A stretch of 64,000 nt of DNA. It comes from JBGAJN01 sp044224905. Lineage in GTDB: Bacteria > Verrucomicrobiota > Verrucomicrobiia > Limisphaerales > JBGAJN01. Location: contig JBGAJN010000003.1 of assembly GCA_044224905.1 (NCBI GenBank), forward strand, positions 992,001 to 1,056,000, in the 5' to 3' direction. This document shows, in pieces, positions 62,885-64,000 of this stretch; within the stretch, counting starts at the first letter, position 1, and each line of letters starts with the position of its first letter. A program made the translations under genes and the position numbers. The notes beneath the pieces are model-generated. The model saw only the letters and a program-made list of their open reading frames with translations, did not search any database and was not told the DNA's origin.

Positions 62885-64000
62885 TCACTTCACCACAGTC
62901 GCCAGCCACTCGACAATCGCCGCGTCGCCCAAAACCTCCGGCTCGGCGCGAACACGCGTTGTCACTTTCAGTGCAGAGTATGTTTTGTGAAGTTCCACGC
63001 TCGAGAACTTCGTCCCTGTGTGATGAATCAGAATCGGATTCGGAGCCGCGAGCAACGCGGTGCCTTCGAAGCCACCCATCTTGCGTAGGCCCGGAGCAAA
63101 CAAATCGCTACTCAACCACGCCGCATCGGAATCCGCATTCAGCTCATCGCAATCCGCAACGACCGCGTCCGCAGCCGGTGCGGCGAGCGCCACCCAGAGA
63201 CCGGCGCGACCGATGCCGCATAGCACCACCTTGCGGGCGCCAAGCTCCGTCCGCGCCACCGCGCAAGCGGTCACGAGATCCTGCACACGCTCTTGAATGT
63301 CCGTGCGATTGTAGCTTGTGAAAAACTTGTCGAAGTAATTCCGATTGGTCGCCGTAGCGCTTTTCGAGAGCTCCCCCGTGCGGAACAAATCGAGCACGAG
63401 AACTTGGTGTCCTTCCTCGACCAGCGTCCGTGCTAGGCCGATCGGGCGATTGAGGAAGTTCATCGACGCCGACTTGCCTTCTGGATTCACGACGATGACG
63501 AGACTCGAACGGGCGTCCCATTTTGGCGTGAAGAGCACGGCCGGCAGACGATCGCCTTTTCCCGGACGACCGAACGCCAGTTGCGTTCCGGTGTAGCCGT
63601 TGTGATCCTGCGGCGCGCCTTGCTCCACCAAAATCTCCGGCGAAACATCGAGCTTCAGATTGTGCCGCCACGCCGTGCCGATGACGCGCTTGTATTCGCT
63701 GAGTGACGAACGATCTCGGGGCAAAAGCTTCGTCCACTCCGCCTTCGCCGCGGAGATGAGTGATGCGGTGAACTGCGCTTCGTTTAGCGCGCCGTCCGGC
63801 AACTTTCCGTCCGGCCATACACGCGCGATCAGATCGGGAATCTTCTCGTAAGCCTGCTCCGACACGGGTGCGAAGGATTTCGCGCCGAGCAGCCAGCGGT
63901 TGAACCAGCCGTAAACCGTCTCGCGCGTCGTGCGGTTGTAGTTGTGACCAAAATCGTAGCGCACGTAGTGAAAACGATTCGTCTCGCCCAGCGCCCGATA
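62885..64000 (-). CDS. acetylxylan-esterase-like alpha/beta hydrolase (5' end outside window)
   Basis: The frame is open to the right edge of the window (371 residues seen; it continues upstream), so the codon at 63964 is an internal GTG and not a start. Readable parts are RYDFGHNYNRTTRETVYGWF near the edge, LPAVLFTPKWDARSSLVIVV, GHQVLVLDLFRTGELS, and a Gly-rich elbow VVLCGIGRAGLWVALAAP, in which the usual nucleophile Ser of G-x-S-x-G is replaced (GIGRAG). The build resembles two-part acetylxylan esterase-like hydrolases of Verrucomicrobiota and Planctomycetes, in which the first half (outside) carries the intact catalytic domain. Stop TAA is directly after the convergent regulator gene. Confidence 0.75.
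   Translation of the reverse strand, partial: YRALGETNRFHYVRYDFGHNYNRTTRETVYGWFNRWLLGAKSFAPVSEQAYEKIPDLIARVWPDGKLPDGALNEAQFTASLISAAKAEWTKLLPRDRSSLSEYKRVIGTAWRHNLKLDVSPEILVEQGAPQDHNGYTGTQLAFGRPGKGDRLPAVLFTPKWDARSSLVIVVNPEGKSASMNFLNRPIGLARTLVEEGHQVLVLDLFRTGELSKSATATNRNYFDKFFTSYNRTDIQERVQDLVTACAVARTELGARKVVLCGIGRAGLWVALAAPAADAVVADCDELNADSDAAWLSSDLFAPGLRKMGGFEGTALLAAPNPILIHHTGTKFSSVELHKTYSALKVTTRVRAEPEVLGDAAIVEWLATVVK

Overview
The window looks like chromosome of a Verrucomicrobiota bacterium, probably of the Pedosphaera/Limisphaerales side of the phylum. This is inferred from the protein set: a DUF3516-type Ski2-like helicase, a planctomycete-type cytochrome c fused to WD40 repeats, giant secreted proteins made of T5SS/PEP-CTERM-associated repeats, an ArsR-methyltransferase fusion beside metK/ahcY, and many Sec or lipoprotein signal peptides. 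The DNA is GC-rich, the genes are densely packed, and no rRNA, tRNA, CRISPR array or complete insertion sequence was recognised.

Layout. 1-9110: DUF2723/TPR membrane protein (its ATG begins one base before the window), metG, and a leftward group of SpoU-type RNA methylase, DUF3516 helicase and FkbM methyltransferase. 9363-19735: mostly exported or membrane proteins of envelope type, namely an EF-hand membrane protein, a PstS-like lipoprotein, a beta-barrel protein, an esterase, an Ala/Lys-rich lipoprotein, an SMP-30-like propeller, a cytochrome c-WD40 fusion, a PRC-barrel-like protein and a small glycine-rich membrane protein. 19796-20142: a 21-bp-period repeat array abutting a 59-bp REP-like element. 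20211-26126: a 1971-residue secreted repeat protein. 26420-26746: another 59-bp element and the 3' remnant of a collagen-like gene. 26718-35109: a peptidase, then the informational operon nusA-infB-rbfA-nrnA-truB-ribF with its own promoter and a leader terminator. 35208-46894: fused MFS/spermidine-synthase-like protein, serine protease, glutathione peroxidase, Dabb protein, tiny basic protein, HrpB-like helicase, TMEM14, CPXCG, DUF72, MBL-fold hydrolase and BaiN-type flavoprotein.

46975-59133 is the accessory part: a frameshifted remnant of a pre-peptidase-C-like protein, a giant protein of up to 2969 residues with hierarchical repeats and an internal LamG domain, a cluster of REP-like elements, a small HTH gene, a second 21-bp-period palindromic array, a protein starting MKRQEYYP, and a small coiled-coil protein whose tail resembles the collagen-like remnant at 26.5 kb. 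59138-64000 returns to core metabolism: metK-ahcY (methyl cycle) divergent from an ArsR-methyltransferase regulator with a shared palindromic control region, then a truncated acetylxylan-esterase-like hydrolase.

The most unusual signals are the two 21-bp-period arrays. Their units are dyad-symmetric at DNA level and read as open heptapeptide repeats, and one lies directly behind a small HTH gene. Close behind come the GGTAGGG...CCTACC element family, whose members sit at truncated genes and inside the 5' coding region of the giant protein, and a C-terminal module shared by the big secreted proteins that could be a sorting signal.
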